Shown: piece by piece, positions 50,639-59,687 of the stretch
Layout of the letters: every line of letters starts with the position of its first letter
Position numbering within the stretch: position 1 is the first letter of the stretch
Source: Chloroflexota bacterium
GTDB taxonomy: Bacteria > Chloroflexota > Anaerolineae > Promineifilales > Promineifilaceae
Direction: 5' to 3'
NCBI GenBank assembly: GCA_013112725.1
Contig: JABFFZ010000014.1
Location: 1 to 64,000, forward strand
DNA length: 64,000 bases
Notes under the pieces: model-generated
Databases searched by the model: none
Seen by the model: only the letters and a program-made list of their open reading frames with translations
Told to the model about the DNA's origin: nothing
Program-made: the position numbers and the translations under genes

Positions 50639-52402
50639 TCACTGTTCTGCAGAGATGGAGAGGTAGACGTTGCTGATGGAGGTGGGCGCGGCCGTAAACA
50701 TACGCCCACCGGTGACATTCGCCACCCGCTCTAACACGGGCACATCGGCGGCGTTGCCAAAGGCGATGGGATAGATACGCACGCCATCTGCTTCGGCATT
50801 GGCGGGCAGACAGGTGGCAAACATCTGGTTTTCGGTGGGGCGGCCAACGGTGTCTTCGCCGTCTGAAAGCAAGATGATGCCGTACAGGCGCGATTCCCCC
50901 GCAGCCAAATCCTCTGCCCGCAGGGTTTCCATTTGCGCCACAGCCTCACACACCGCACCATACAAGGCCGTGTTACCATCGGCAATCAGTCCATTCACCC
51001 GCTGCGATAACCCTTCCACTACGTCACCCACCCGCGCCGGCTCCGCCAACATCGTCACATCATTGCTAAAGACAATCAGCCCTACTTCATCATTGGCGTC
51101 CAGGCGGTTGAGGAATTCAACGGTGGCGGCGCGGGCGGTGTTAATGCGGTCGCCTTGCATACTGCCAGACACGTCCAGTACCAGCAAGATGGTGGCTTTG
51201 CGTTTGGTAATGTTGAACAGGTCAATAACGGCGTTGCTAACGGCGGCGTTGGGGCTGGGCAGTAAGGCGACGGTGCGCGGCGTAACATTGGGGTCGGTGC
51301 CATTGGCCATGGTCAATGGGGCGCGGAGGGGGATGCTGGGGTCTAACGGCCGTAGAAAATTATCTATCGCCTTCTCCTGCTGCGCCCGCGCCAGGATAAA
51401 GTCGCGGAAGATGGTGGCCGCTTCCGCTTCTTCGGCATCCACCCAATCGGCGTTATCCAGCACACAGTAGGGTTGGTCGGCCCAGATGGCGCCGCCCGCC
51501 GGGAAAATAAAGATCAGCGGGAAAGCGAGTTCGTCGCCGCGTTCGATGTTGAAGCGCACCACCTCGGCTTCGGGTACGGCGGCGGCGTGCAGATAGCTCG
51601 GCCCCTGGCGGGCCATGGCGTCGAGAATGGCGGGGGCCTGACGGCCGTATTTGCTCGTTACCTGTTCCAATGCCCGCATGGCCTCTTCCACTTCCGGCGC
51701 GTACACGTCGGCGGCGGTTAGCGTATCCGTCTTGCCGGTGACGCCATAGACAAAGCTGGTCATAGCCAGCAGGCCGGAATTGGCGTAGGCGGGATGGGTG
51801 TGCCCAAAGCGGAATTGGCCCCATTCAGGACGGCTGTAGCTGGCCCAGCCATTCGGATCTTCGGCCAGGGCTACAATCGTGTCCCAACCAATCGGTTCAT
51901 TCGGCCAGCCCAGTGTTTCCGCCATCGGTTTCCACATGGCAAAACCCAGGGGCGCATAAACGGTAGCCGGGCACGGCTGGCTGGCTAATGGCTTATTGGT
52001 TCGCTGCCGCCAGGTGTCGTTGGCCTGATCTACCCAGGATTGGTCGCCTGGACTCCAGGCAACAGGCTGTAGCGTGCCATCTAAAATGGCGTCCATGGCC
52101 CCGCCAGACGTGCCATGAGTGACCTGAACGGCAATGGGACGGCCGTTGCTCGTTTTCATGCCCGCTGCGTTAAAGTCCGCCTCCATTTGTTTCATCCAGG
52201 CTTCTTTGGTATTGGAAGATTCCACCGTGACCAATATGCCGCCGGCCGGCACGTCTACTTGCGGGGCGCGCGTCTCCGCGTCAGTCTGGGAAGTGTTGGC
52301 GCCTTCCACCAGATTGCCAATCACCTGGACGCCGACCATGACGCCCACAATACAAAGGGCGATTACCACAATCACTACAAAAATAATGCGTGTACGGTCC
52401 AT
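50639..52402 (-). CDS. Solute-binding-protein / VWA fusion, membrane-anchored
   Basis: 587 residues. N-terminal transmembrane anchor (IIFVVIVVIALCIVGVMVGV), then a periplasmic-binding-type domain of about 330 residues (VESSNTKEAWMKQMEADFNA, VTHGTSGGAMDAILDG, WSPGDQSWVDQAN), then a von Willebrand A domain with MIDAS DVSGSMQGD near residue 408-416, FSNDVTMLAEPA and LLSDGEDTVGRP. Both halves face outward. VWA domains mediate metal-dependent protein contact; the ligand of the binding domain is unknown. No ABC permease gene is adjacent, so it is unlikely to be an ordinary import component. Confidence 0.9.
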   Translation of the reverse strand: MDRTRIIFVVIVVIALCIVGVMVGVQVIGNLVEGANTSQTDAETRAPQVDVPAGGILVTVESSNTKEAWMKQMEADFNAAGMKTSNGRPIAVQVTHGTSGGAMDAILDGTLQPVAWSPGDQSWVDQANDTWRQRTNKPLASQPCPATVYAPLGFAMWKPMAETLGWPNEPIGWDTIVALAEDPNGWASYSRPEWGQFRFGHTHPAYANSGLLAMTSFVYGVTGKTDTLTAADVYAPEVEEAMRALEQVTSKYGRQAPAILDAMARQGPSYLHAAAVPEAEVVRFNIERGDELAFPLIFIFPAGGAIWADQPYCVLDNADWVDAEEAEAATIFRDFILARAQQEKAIDNFLRPLDPSIPLRAPLTMANGTDPNVTPRTVALLPSPNAAVSNAVIDLFNITKRKATILLVLDVSGSMQGDRINTARAATVEFLNRLDANDEVGLIVFSNDVTMLAEPARVGDVVEGLSQRVNGLIADGNTALYGAVCEAVAQMETLRAEDLAAGESRLYGIILLSDGEDTVGRPTENQMFATCLPANAEADGVRIYPIAFGNAADVPVLERVANVTGGRMFTAAPTSISNVYLSISAEQ

Positions 52403-52511
52403 AAGGTCTCCTTAGTGTTTAATTGATATTGGGATTAAGGGGTCGCATCCCGCTATCCCAATCCCTCAGTCACGAGAAGTTTAGGCGCAGCGACAAACAG
52501 TTGCAAACGTC

Positions 52512-52541
52512 TTGTCATGCCTGCGCCGTCCATGTTAGAAT
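52512..52541 (+). promoter_or_regulatory. Promoter of rsfS
   Basis: TTGTCA (52512-52517), 18-nt spacer, TAGAAT (52536-52541). The start would be near 52548, about 13 nt before GGAGG at 52561-52565. Confidence 0.6.
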
Positions 52542-52571
52542 CTGGCATATTTGAAAAATCGGAGGTACAGA

Positions 52572-52922
52572 ATTCTGGATAGTTTAGAGTTAGCACATCT
52601 TTTGGTGGATGCGATTTTGGAGAAAAAGGGAGCAGACATTACACTGCTTGATTTGCGGGAGCAAAGCATTTTTGCCGATTACTTTCTCATTTGCAGCGGG
52701 GATAATGACCGGCAGATCAAGGCGATTGCCCAGAGCGTTGCCTACGACGCCAAACATAACGGCCGTGTCTACCCGGTGACGATGGAAGGCGAACCCGAAA
52801 CCGGGTGGGTTCTGGTGGATTTCGGTGACGTCATTGTCCACGTGTTTATGCCCGAACAGCGCGAATACTATGACCTGGAAGGGCTGTGGGACGAGGCCCG
52901 CGTCTTGCTGCAAATGCAATAA
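52572..52922 (+). CDS. rsfS: Ribosomal silencing factor RsfS
   Basis: 116 residues if counted from ATT 52572. Family blocks: KKGADITLLDLREQSIFADY, FLICSGDNDRQIKAIAQSV, GWVLVDFGDVIVHVF. RsfS binds L14 (uL14) of the large ribosomal subunit and blocks subunit joining under starvation. The ribosome site GGAGG (52561-52565) is followed by TACAGA-ATT-CTG-GAT: no ATG, GTG or TTG lies at a useful distance, so the start is ATT (6-nt spacing) or CTG (9-nt). A TTG at 52551 in the same frame lies ahead of the ribosome site. A terminator follows immediately. Confidence 0.92.
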   Translation: MLDSLELAHLLVDAILEKKGADITLLDLREQSIFADYFLICSGDNDRQIKAIAQSVAYDAKHNGRVYPVTMEGEPETGWVLVDFGDVIVHVFMPEQREYYDLEGLWDEARVLLQMQ

Positions 52923-52955
52923 AAAAAAGCCTGCGGTACCGCAGGCTTTTTTTTT
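52923..52955. terminator. Bidirectional terminator between rsfS and ndk
   Basis: AGCCTGCGGTACCGCAGGCT is a 20-bp palindrome with A8 before and T9 after, right after the rsfS stop and touching the ndk stop at 52954. Confidence 0.95.
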
Positions 52956-53403
52956 ACTCGATAATCCAGCTATCGGTGGCCCGGCTCCAGGTGACGAGTT
53001 CTTCCGGGCGGAAGAAGAGATTGACTTCGTTGACGCCATTTTCCGGGCTGTCGGAGCCATGCACCAGGTTACGGCCGATCTCCATGCCCAGGTCGCCGCG
53101 AATGGTGCCGGGGGCGGCTTCCACCGGTTTGGTGGCGCCCATGGTGGCGCGGGCGGCGGCCACCGCATTGTTGCCTTCCCAGGCCATGGCCACCACCGGG
53201 CCGGAGGTGATGTACTCAACCAGGCTTTTGTAAAACGGCCGTTCCCGATGCACCCCATAATGTTCACCGGCCAGTTCGGGGGTCATCTGGATGAACTTCA
53301 TGCCCACCAGTTTCAGGCCACGCCGTTCAAAACGGCCGATAATTTCGCCAATCAATCCGCGCTGTACGCCATCGGGTTTCACCAGAATCAATGTTTTTTC
53401 CAT
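52954..53403 (-). CDS. ndk: Nucleoside diphosphate kinase
   Basis: 149 residues, the standard length. LILVKPDGVQRGLIGEII at the start, then the active loop NLVHGSDSPE with phospho-His115, and Lys11-equivalent in VKPDG. It balances nucleoside triphosphate pools through a phosphohistidine intermediate. No RBS better than GTAGATC is visible. Confidence 0.98.
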   Translation of the reverse strand: MEKTLILVKPDGVQRGLIGEIIGRFERRGLKLVGMKFIQMTPELAGEHYGVHRERPFYKSLVEYITSGPVVAMAWEGNNAVAAARATMGATKPVEAAPGTIRGDLGMEIGRNLVHGSDSPENGVNEVNLFFRPEELVTWSRATDSWIIE

Positions 53404-53433
53404 GATCTACACTCCACAAAGTTAATTTTCAGC

Positions 53434-53467
53434 AAGAAGCCGGGTTTTTGCAAAAACCCGGCTTCTT
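53434..53467. repeat. 16-bp perfect hairpin
   Basis: AAGAAGCCGGGTTTTT (53434-53449), loop GC, exact complement (53452-53467), with TTT following on the plus strand. It lies between ndk and the acidic TPR gene and may end transcription of the latter. Confidence 0.85.
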
Positions 53468-53494
53468 TTTATCAGCAGAAATTGTGCCCGTTTT

Positions 53495-56400
53495 TTACAA
53501 TTGGTCAAGAGCCATGCGGTAAGTGTTCAGCGCCTTTTGCAGTTGACCGTTGCGCATGTAGGCGTCACCCAACAGGCGACGAAAAGCGGGTTGGGCAGGA
53601 TACTCATCCGCCAGCGATTCCAATTCGGCAATCAAACCTAAGGTGGCCGTACCGGAAACAATCATCCGGTGGTAATGGGCGGCGGCTTCCTCGTATCTCT
53701 TTTCGGCCAATACCACCCGCACATCAGAAAGCTGGCTCATACTGAGTTCGTCAGCGGCCAACCGTTTCACTTCAAACGATTCGGCCGGCATTTCTGGTTC
53801 AGCCGGCGTGAGTGAAGGTAAACGACCAGTGGCGGGCTTGGCAGACGGTCGTACCTCGGCTACTTCAGAGATGATCGCGTCATCAAAGTCTACCGTGGTC
53901 GCTTCTTCTTCGGCCACCAGCCAGCTAATGACATCCAGGTCTTCTACGGCCGTCAGCCAACCCGTTTGCCCGGTGCTGGATGAGCGTTCATCGTCTGCCG
54001 CCAGCCAATCTGGCAGAGAATCGGATAAATCATCTGCCATGTCCACACCCAGATCATCCATGAGGCTCAACTCTGTCTCGTCTGCCGATAAAGAACCGAA
54101 CGCTTCCACATCGGTCTCTTCGCCGGTGAGCCAGGCAGGCAGCAGTGCGTCATCCGGGGCAATGGCCGGTTCCAGTGAACCGGTTTGTTCATCGGCGATT
54201 TTTTGCAGCCAGGCCATGGCCTCATCCGGGTCTTCCGGCACAGCGGCGATGATGTCCTCTTCGGCTAGGCCGGCCAGGGATGAAATTTCCGCGGCTGGCT
54301 CCATAACAGTGGTGGCCGGTTCACCATAATCAATGGCAAATTTGGCGTCTTCACTGGGGCTGATGGGCGGCGGCTCCATGTCAAAATCAATCATGAAATC
54401 GTCGCCGAGCATGTCTTCCAGCCAGCCCTCATCCTCACCGGTATCCATGCCAGCCATAAAGGCTTCATCGGCATCAGCACGCACATCGGCTACGGCCGTG
54501 TCCATCTCTATCTCTGGCTCGGCAGAAATGGTGCGGGCCGGTTCACCATAATCAATGGCAAATTTGGCATCTTCGCTGGGGCTAATGGGCGGCGGCTCCA
54601 TGTCAAAATCAATAGATGCATCCCCCTGGGCCATGTCTAACAACCAGTTCATGGCCGCATCGGGGTCATCAGGCATGTCATCTATGTCCAGATCATCAGC
54701 CAACAACCCCATCTCATCCTGCGTGATAGCACCGGCAACGGCTGTGGGCAATACAGCACCGACCGGCTCAATCCACGTCTCATCCATCTCGCGCTCTTTA
54801 TCCTCAGCCGGTTCCTCCCAGGCAGGCATAGACAAGGTTGGCGACAGGGCGGTTGTTTCTTCACCCTCATCGGCGCCAAAGCGGGCCAGCCATTCCATGG
54901 CTGCGTCGGGATCATCAGGCATATCTAACAAAGCCAACTCTGCCGCGGCTGCATCGGATGGCAGCGAAGTTGACGGTTTGGCAGTCACGGTCAACAAATC
55001 GGTGATAGATTCCGGCTGCTCCCAATCCCAGGATTCATCATCCCACAATTCAGCTTCGGCTAATCCATCCCCGATCGTCATTTCCGCAGCAACCAACGCA
55101 TCCATCCGATCCATTTGTGGTTCATCGGCGAGCGCCAGGGCGTCGGCCAGTTCCCATTCACTGGCCATTTCCAATGGTTCAGGTTCGGCTGGTTCATCTA
55201 TCACTACCGTTTGATCTGCCACAGATGATTCTTCCAACCAGTCAAGCGCCGCCATTAACTCGGCATCAGACACGACGGCCGTGCCCCCAGAAACCGCAGC
55301 GGTGATCCCTTCTGCCTTTACCTGTTCATCCAGGAAATTCAGCGCCTCGGCCAGTTCGTCATCCTGTTTTGGCGGCAGGGCAGCAGCTTTAGAAGAGGGG
55401 GCAACGGCCGTACCCGCTATCATAGTCGCCAATAACTCCTCATCCAATTCCGGCCATTCTTCCTTCGTTTCCGGCTCTTCCGCCAGATCGTTCATCCAGG
55501 CCAGTGCATCATCAAGGTCAGCCTGCGCTTCGTCCACCAGCCCATCCAGGCTGCGATCTTGCAAAGTGGGCAATTCTTCCAGCAGCGCACCTTGCCTGGC
55601 GGCCAATTCTTCTAGCCAGGCCATAGCGGCTTCTGTGTCATCTTCAGGGGGAGCGGGCATGGGGGTGACCTGGGTTTCTTCGTCAGCCATCAATACATCC
55701 AGCCAACTTTCGCCTTCCGCTTCTTCCTCTTCAGCAAGCACATCATCGGCGGCAGACATGGGCGTGAGATCTGCCGGGAATGCCTCCTGCCACGCTTCAT
55801 CCAGGACATCATCAAATGCAGCGTCAAACATTTCTGCCACGTCAAACGCCTCTTCGTTGTCAAACGCTTCACCCATCATGTCCTGGCGAACCAGAGCGTC
55901 CATTTCGACGGCCGTTAATTCCTCCGCCAACAGATTTTCAGCGACGGTGGGTAGTTCTTCTACCGGCGTTTCTTGTTGTGACGCCAGCTCTTCCAGCCAG
56001 GAAATGGCATCATCCAGGCCAGCGCCGGAGGCATCCAGGCCCACATCTTCCAACCCTGGTTCAGGTGCAGCTATAACGGCCGTTTCCATCTCGGCCATGA
56101 CAGATTCTTCAGCCAGCCAATCCAGTTCCACCTCATCGGCCACTTCTAAAGCGGAGGCAGGTTCCTCTTCACCCATACCCACCAGCCAATCCATATCAGT
56201 TTCCGCACCCAGACCGGCCAGAGTAGCCGGTTCATCGTGAATGCTGGAAAACAGCGCGGTCAGGTCAACGGCCGTCAACCCTTCATCAACCGCCTCTTCC
56301 GGCGCTGCTTCCTCAAACCCGAACGACAGGCCAGCTTCCAACTCTTCCAGTTCGGCCGGTGGCCCAAAGGCGTCAGCTTCGTCGGTGGCAAACAAATCTT

Positions 56401-59400
56401 CAGAATCCAACTGTGCCGGCGCATCACCATCATTTCCCATCAACCAATCCGGTAAATTGGACTCTTCTTCAGCCGTTACAATGAGATCGCCCGTGGCCGG
56501 GGATAACCAATCCGGCAAATTGCTTTGATCGGTGGCGAATAGTTCTTCGGAAGGGATTTCGGGAATATCGGCAGCAGCGGCGTAATCCGGCTCGCTGCTG
56601 GCAGCAGGTTCGTCTGCCGGCAGTGAACTTAGCCAGGATGTAAGACCACCGCCAGGCACGGCCGTGCCAGCCACCAATTCCTCGTCCGGGCCATCTTCAA
56701 ACGAAGCAAAATCATCATCCGCCAGCCAATCTGCCAGCGGTGATTCACTGGCGGACATATCGGCCAACACATCGAACAGTTCGTCCGCCTCTTCACTATC
56801 ACCAGCGGCAGCACGGGAGGGCATAGCAGGCGGTTCATCGGTTACGGCCGTGCCCGCAAAGCCGGTTAACCAATCTGGCACTTCCTCATCCTCAAACGCA
56901 GCATCCGCAAATGGCGTTCCATCCGGCACAGCGGCAGCCATCCACTGGTCGGCCGCTTCTTCGGCCTCACCGGCTGTATCCATTTCAAACCCGACTAACC
57001 AGTCAGGCACTTCGTCCGCCCCTGGCGTCACATCCAACTCATCGTCATCGTCAAATGCTTCTGCCTGGTCGCCGCCAGTAAACTCTGAGAACCAATCCCC
57101 CCTTAAACTGGCAAAATCATCCTCTGATTCTGGTTGTTCAGGTAAAGCTGCTTCTTCCTCATCTCCCATCATACCCATCACCCTATCCTCCGCTTTACCC
57201 ACACTGGCCTGGTCATTCCCTAACAGCCAGTCTGGGATTTTTTCTTCTGCTCCAGCCAGATCCTCATCCAGGTAAGCCTGCTCCCCGAAGGTTTGGGCAA
57301 ACTCGGCGGCCACATCGGTCGTTTCCACGGCCAGATCAGAAAGGTCATCGGCCAGCAGATCACCAGCCCATATGTCTTCCGCCTGGGATAACCAATCGCT
57401 GTCCAGGCTAAATTCAGCAGCTTCAGCAGCTTCATCGGCGGCTTTGTCTGTGAATAACGCACGCAGATCATTCAGCGAGACGGCCGTATCCGGTTCCGCC
57501 GCCGGTATTTCGTCAATCGCCTCCTCCAGGCCAGACAGCCAATCGTCTGCATCCAGGTCGGTCTGGGGTGGTGTGGGGGGCACGGCCGTGCCTGCCATCT
57601 CACTCACCTCGCCAAACAGGTCATCCCATTCATTCATCTGCGCTGCCGGCGTCTCTGCTGCTTCGGGCAGATCATCATCCAACGAAGCAAACATGGCCGT
57701 CAGCCCTAAGGCGGCCGTGCCTTTCACCGGCTCCGGCTCATCAGACAACCATCCAGCAAATGGAGAATCCTCTTTGGGCTCAGGCGTTTCGACCGCCATG
57801 CCCGCATCCCCGCCCAGCCAATCATCGAACGCTTCACCTCCGGTAGCCGCCGCCATTTCAGACTCTAATTCGCCTGTTTGTTTCAAGAGCCAATCCGGCA
57901 TTCCCCCGGCGGGCATTTGCGCCCCAACGGCAGACACGGCAAGCGCATCCCCGGCCTCCGGTTCTGCCGCCACACCCTCTGAAGCATCAAAAGCGGCAAC
58001 ATCTTGCAGCCAATCTGGCATTTCTTCGGCGGTATAACCCGGCTCGTCCCACTGATCTTCGGCCCGTTCGTCAATTATCCAGTCATCTTGATCACCGGTC
58101 CCCACCGGCGCTAATTCCACCACGGCAAAGTCAGAAGCAGCCGGAACAGACGCGCCATCATCCACCAGGTTGCTCAGCCAATCTGGCATATTGGTTTCGG
58201 CTACAGACAACGGTTCATCATGACCGCTGTCACCAAACCAGTCTGAACTGATGTCGGCGGCGGCCTTTTCCCCGCCCAGATCGGGAATGTCCGGTTCATC
58301 CACCAGGGAAACCAGCCAGTCTGGGGCCAATTGTTCCGAGGCAAAGGTTTCTTCCGGTTCAAGCTCAGATTCTGACTGGGCCAGGAACCAATCTTCAGGT
58401 TCCGGCTCGGCCACAACATCGGCATCCAACGGAGCAAAATCATCGTCGGGAAAGAGCAAATCAAAATCATCGCCGGCAACGGCCGTTTCCACCGCTGCCA
58501 ATTCGATGCCAGACAACCAATCATCTTCCAGCGCCGGTTCGGCTTGCAGCACCTCATCTACAAACCATTCAGATTCCACCGGCAAGCTCTCGGCCGATGT
58601 CAGATCATCGTTTACATCGGCCATCCAATCATAACTGTGCATGCCGCTGGGTGATTCGCCGACTACATCCAACTGCTTGTAATCAAACTTTTCACCCATG
58701 TCGGAATCAAAGGTAACGTCGTTCATCCAATCGGCAGAAGGCCCTCTGGCGGCAGCCGCGGCCGGCGTCGCCAGCCCATCACCCTTGAACTCAATTTCCA
58801 CCTTGTCCGGTAAAGCAGGCGCCCCTTCAGCTCGGAAAGCCCGGCCAACGGCCGTGTCCAAATCCAGGCTTGCCTTATCCGGGCTGGTCAAATTGACCAA
58901 CCGTCGCAGATATTTTTGGGACTCCCCAATTCGCCCCGTTTGCAGCCAGATATCCGACAAAACGGCATTTACGGCAATGCAGTTTGGCAATTTTTGCAGT
59001 ACATTCAAACACACTTCTTCTGCGTCTACCCGCTGCTCATTGCGCCATAACGCCTCTGCCAGCAACACTTCCAGGTCTACCCGATCCTGGCTTTGCTGAA
59101 TAGCCTGCCGCAATTCCTGCACGGCCTGTTGGTACAACTCCCCCTTAATATACAGCCGGGCCAACGCTCCCGAAGTCAGCGGAATCCGGTCTACTGCCAT
59201 ATCGGAAAATTGGGCATAATGATGGCGCAACTCTTCTTGAATGGCCGCATTATACGGTTCAATCTCAAACGCCCGCTGTAAGTGCCACAAGGCATCCTCC
59301 ACCTGTGATTCTTCGGCGCGCACAATAGATAGACCCACATGGGCCACAAAATCATTGGGATCGGCGCTCAAGACGCGCTGGAACAGGTCGGTGGCGCCAT

Positions 59401-59569
59401 CATAATCATGCTGCTCTAACAGGGCTTTCGCCAACAACCGGTAGGTGCGGATATGGCTGGGATAAGACTCTAGGATATGCCGGCAGTGGGCAACAGCCTC
59501 AGTCAGCATATTTTCATCAATCAGTTTTTCTATCCGCTCGTGATATTCCTGGAGGGTAATGGTGGTCAT
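53495..59569 (-). CDS. Giant acidic TPR protein with many DWL motifs
   Basis: About 2,024 residues. N-terminal 250 residues are TPRs (NMLTEAVAHCRHILESYPSH, DYDGATDLFQRVLSADPNDF, DALWHLQRAFEIEPYN); the last 80 are another pair (KRYEEAAAHYHRMI, GQLQKALNTYRMAL). Between lie about 1,600 residues of very Asp/Glu/Ala-rich sequence with a recurring short hydrophobic motif: first (M/L/I)PDWL or DDWL about every 30-50 residues, later DDPDAAMEWLARF or EAMAWLQKI. One 26-residue unit starting DFDMEPPPISPSEDAKFAID occurs twice (coded near 54310-54390 and 54535-54615). No signal peptide. It may be a multivalent scaffold binding one partner through repeated tryptophan motifs. ATG 59569 or 59581; RBS weak. 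Confidence 0.85.
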   Translation of the reverse strand: MTTITLQEYHERIEKLIDENMLTEAVAHCRHILESYPSHIRTYRLLAKALLEQHDYDGATDLFQRVLSADPNDFVAHVGLSIVRAEESQVEDALWHLQRAFEIEPYNAAIQEELRHHYAQFSDMAVDRIPLTSGALARLYIKGELYQQAVQELRQAIQQSQDRVDLEVLLAEALWRNEQRVDAEEVCLNVLQKLPNCIAVNAVLSDIWLQTGRIGESQKYLRRLVNLTSPDKASLDLDTAVGRAFRAEGAPALPDKVEIEFKGDGLATPAAAAARGPSADWMNDVTFDSDMGEKFDYKQLDVVGESPSGMHSYDWMADVNDDLTSAESLPVESEWFVDEVLQAEPALEDDWLSGIELAAVETAVAGDDFDLLFPDDDFAPLDADVVAEPEPEDWFLAQSESELEPEETFASEQLAPDWLVSLVDEPDIPDLGGEKAAADISSDWFGDSGHDEPLSVAETNMPDWLSNLVDDGASVPAASDFAVVELAPVGTGDQDDWIIDERAEDQWDEPGYTAEEMPDWLQDVAAFDASEGVAAEPEAGDALAVSAVGAQMPAGGMPDWLLKQTGELESEMAAATGGEAFDDWLGGDAGMAVETPEPKEDSPFAGWLSDEPEPVKGTAALGLTAMFASLDDDLPEAAETPAAQMNEWDDLFGEVSEMAGTAVPPTPPQTDLDADDWLSGLEEAIDEIPAAEPDTAVSLNDLRALFTDKAADEAAEAAEFSLDSDWLSQAEDIWAGDLLADDLSDLAVETTDVAAEFAQTFGEQAYLDEDLAGAEEKIPDWLLGNDQASVGKAEDRVMGMMGDEEEAALPEQPESEDDFASLRGDWFSEFTGGDQAEAFDDDDELDVTPGADEVPDWLVGFEMDTAGEAEEAADQWMAAAVPDGTPFADAAFEDEEVPDWLTGFAGTAVTDEPPAMPSRAAAGDSEEADELFDVLADMSASESPLADWLADDDFASFEDGPDEELVAGTAVPGGGLTSWLSSLPADEPAASSEPDYAAAADIPEIPSEELFATDQSNLPDWLSPATGDLIVTAEEESNLPDWLMGNDGDAPAQLDSEDLFATDEADAFGPPAELEELEAGLSFGFEEAAPEEAVDEGLTAVDLTALFSSIHDEPATLAGLGAETDMDWLVGMGEEEPASALEVADEVELDWLAEESVMAEMETAVIAAPEPGLEDVGLDASGAGLDDAISWLEELASQQETPVEELPTVAENLLAEELTAVEMDALVRQDMMGEAFDNEEAFDVAEMFDAAFDDVLDEAWQEAFPADLTPMSAADDVLAEEEEAEGESWLDVLMADEETQVTPMPAPPEDDTEAAMAWLEELAARQGALLEELPTLQDRSLDGLVDEAQADLDDALAWMNDLAEEPETKEEWPELDEELLATMIAGTAVAPSSKAAALPPKQDDELAEALNFLDEQVKAEGITAAVSGGTAVVSDAELMAALDWLEESSVADQTVVIDEPAEPEPLEMASEWELADALALADEPQMDRMDALVAAEMTIGDGLAEAELWDDESWDWEQPESITDLLTVTAKPSTSLPSDAAAAELALLDMPDDPDAAMEWLARFGADEGEETTALSPTLSMPAWEEPAEDKEREMDETWIEPVGAVLPTAVAGAITQDEMGLLADDLDIDDMPDDPDAAMNWLLDMAQGDASIDFDMEPPPISPSEDAKFAIDYGEPARTISAEPEIEMDTAVADVRADADEAFMAGMDTGEDEGWLEDMLGDDFMIDFDMEPPPISPSEDAKFAIDYGEPATTVMEPAAEISSLAGLAEEDIIAAVPEDPDEAMAWLQKIADEQTGSLEPAIAPDDALLPAWLTGEETDVEAFGSLSADETELSLMDDLGVDMADDLSDSLPDWLAADDERSSSTGQTGWLTAVEDLDVISWLVAEEEATTVDFDDAIISEVAEVRPSAKPATGRLPSLTPAEPEMPAESFEVKRLAADELSMSQLSDVRVVLAEKRYEEAAAHYHRMIVSGTATLGLIAELESLADEYPAQPAFRRLLGDAYMRNGQLQKALNTYRMALDQL

Positions 59570-59585
59570 ATGACTTGGCATCAGG

Positions 59586-59612
59586 CCCTAAGGGTTTTAG
59601 AAACCCTTAGGG
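59586..59612. repeat. CCCTAAGGGTTT hairpin
   Basis: Perfect 12-bp arms (59586-59597, 59601-59612) with loop TAG, directly upstream of the giant TPR gene. A common type of intergenic hairpin. The remaining 75 bp to the next gene is A/T-rich with no ORF. Confidence 0.88.
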
Positions 59613-59687
59613 TCTCAATTATTTATTTCGTTATGGTAAAGTTAACGAAATTATTATGCAAAGTTTCCGCTAATAAATCAAGTAACC

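Noticed and set aside
53808..59099. Long plus-strand open frames opposite the giant acidic TPR gene
   Set aside because: They are Ser/Ala-rich reverse images of Asp/Glu/Ala codons, with no RBS pattern and no domain; the minus-strand protein has coherent TPRs at both ends.
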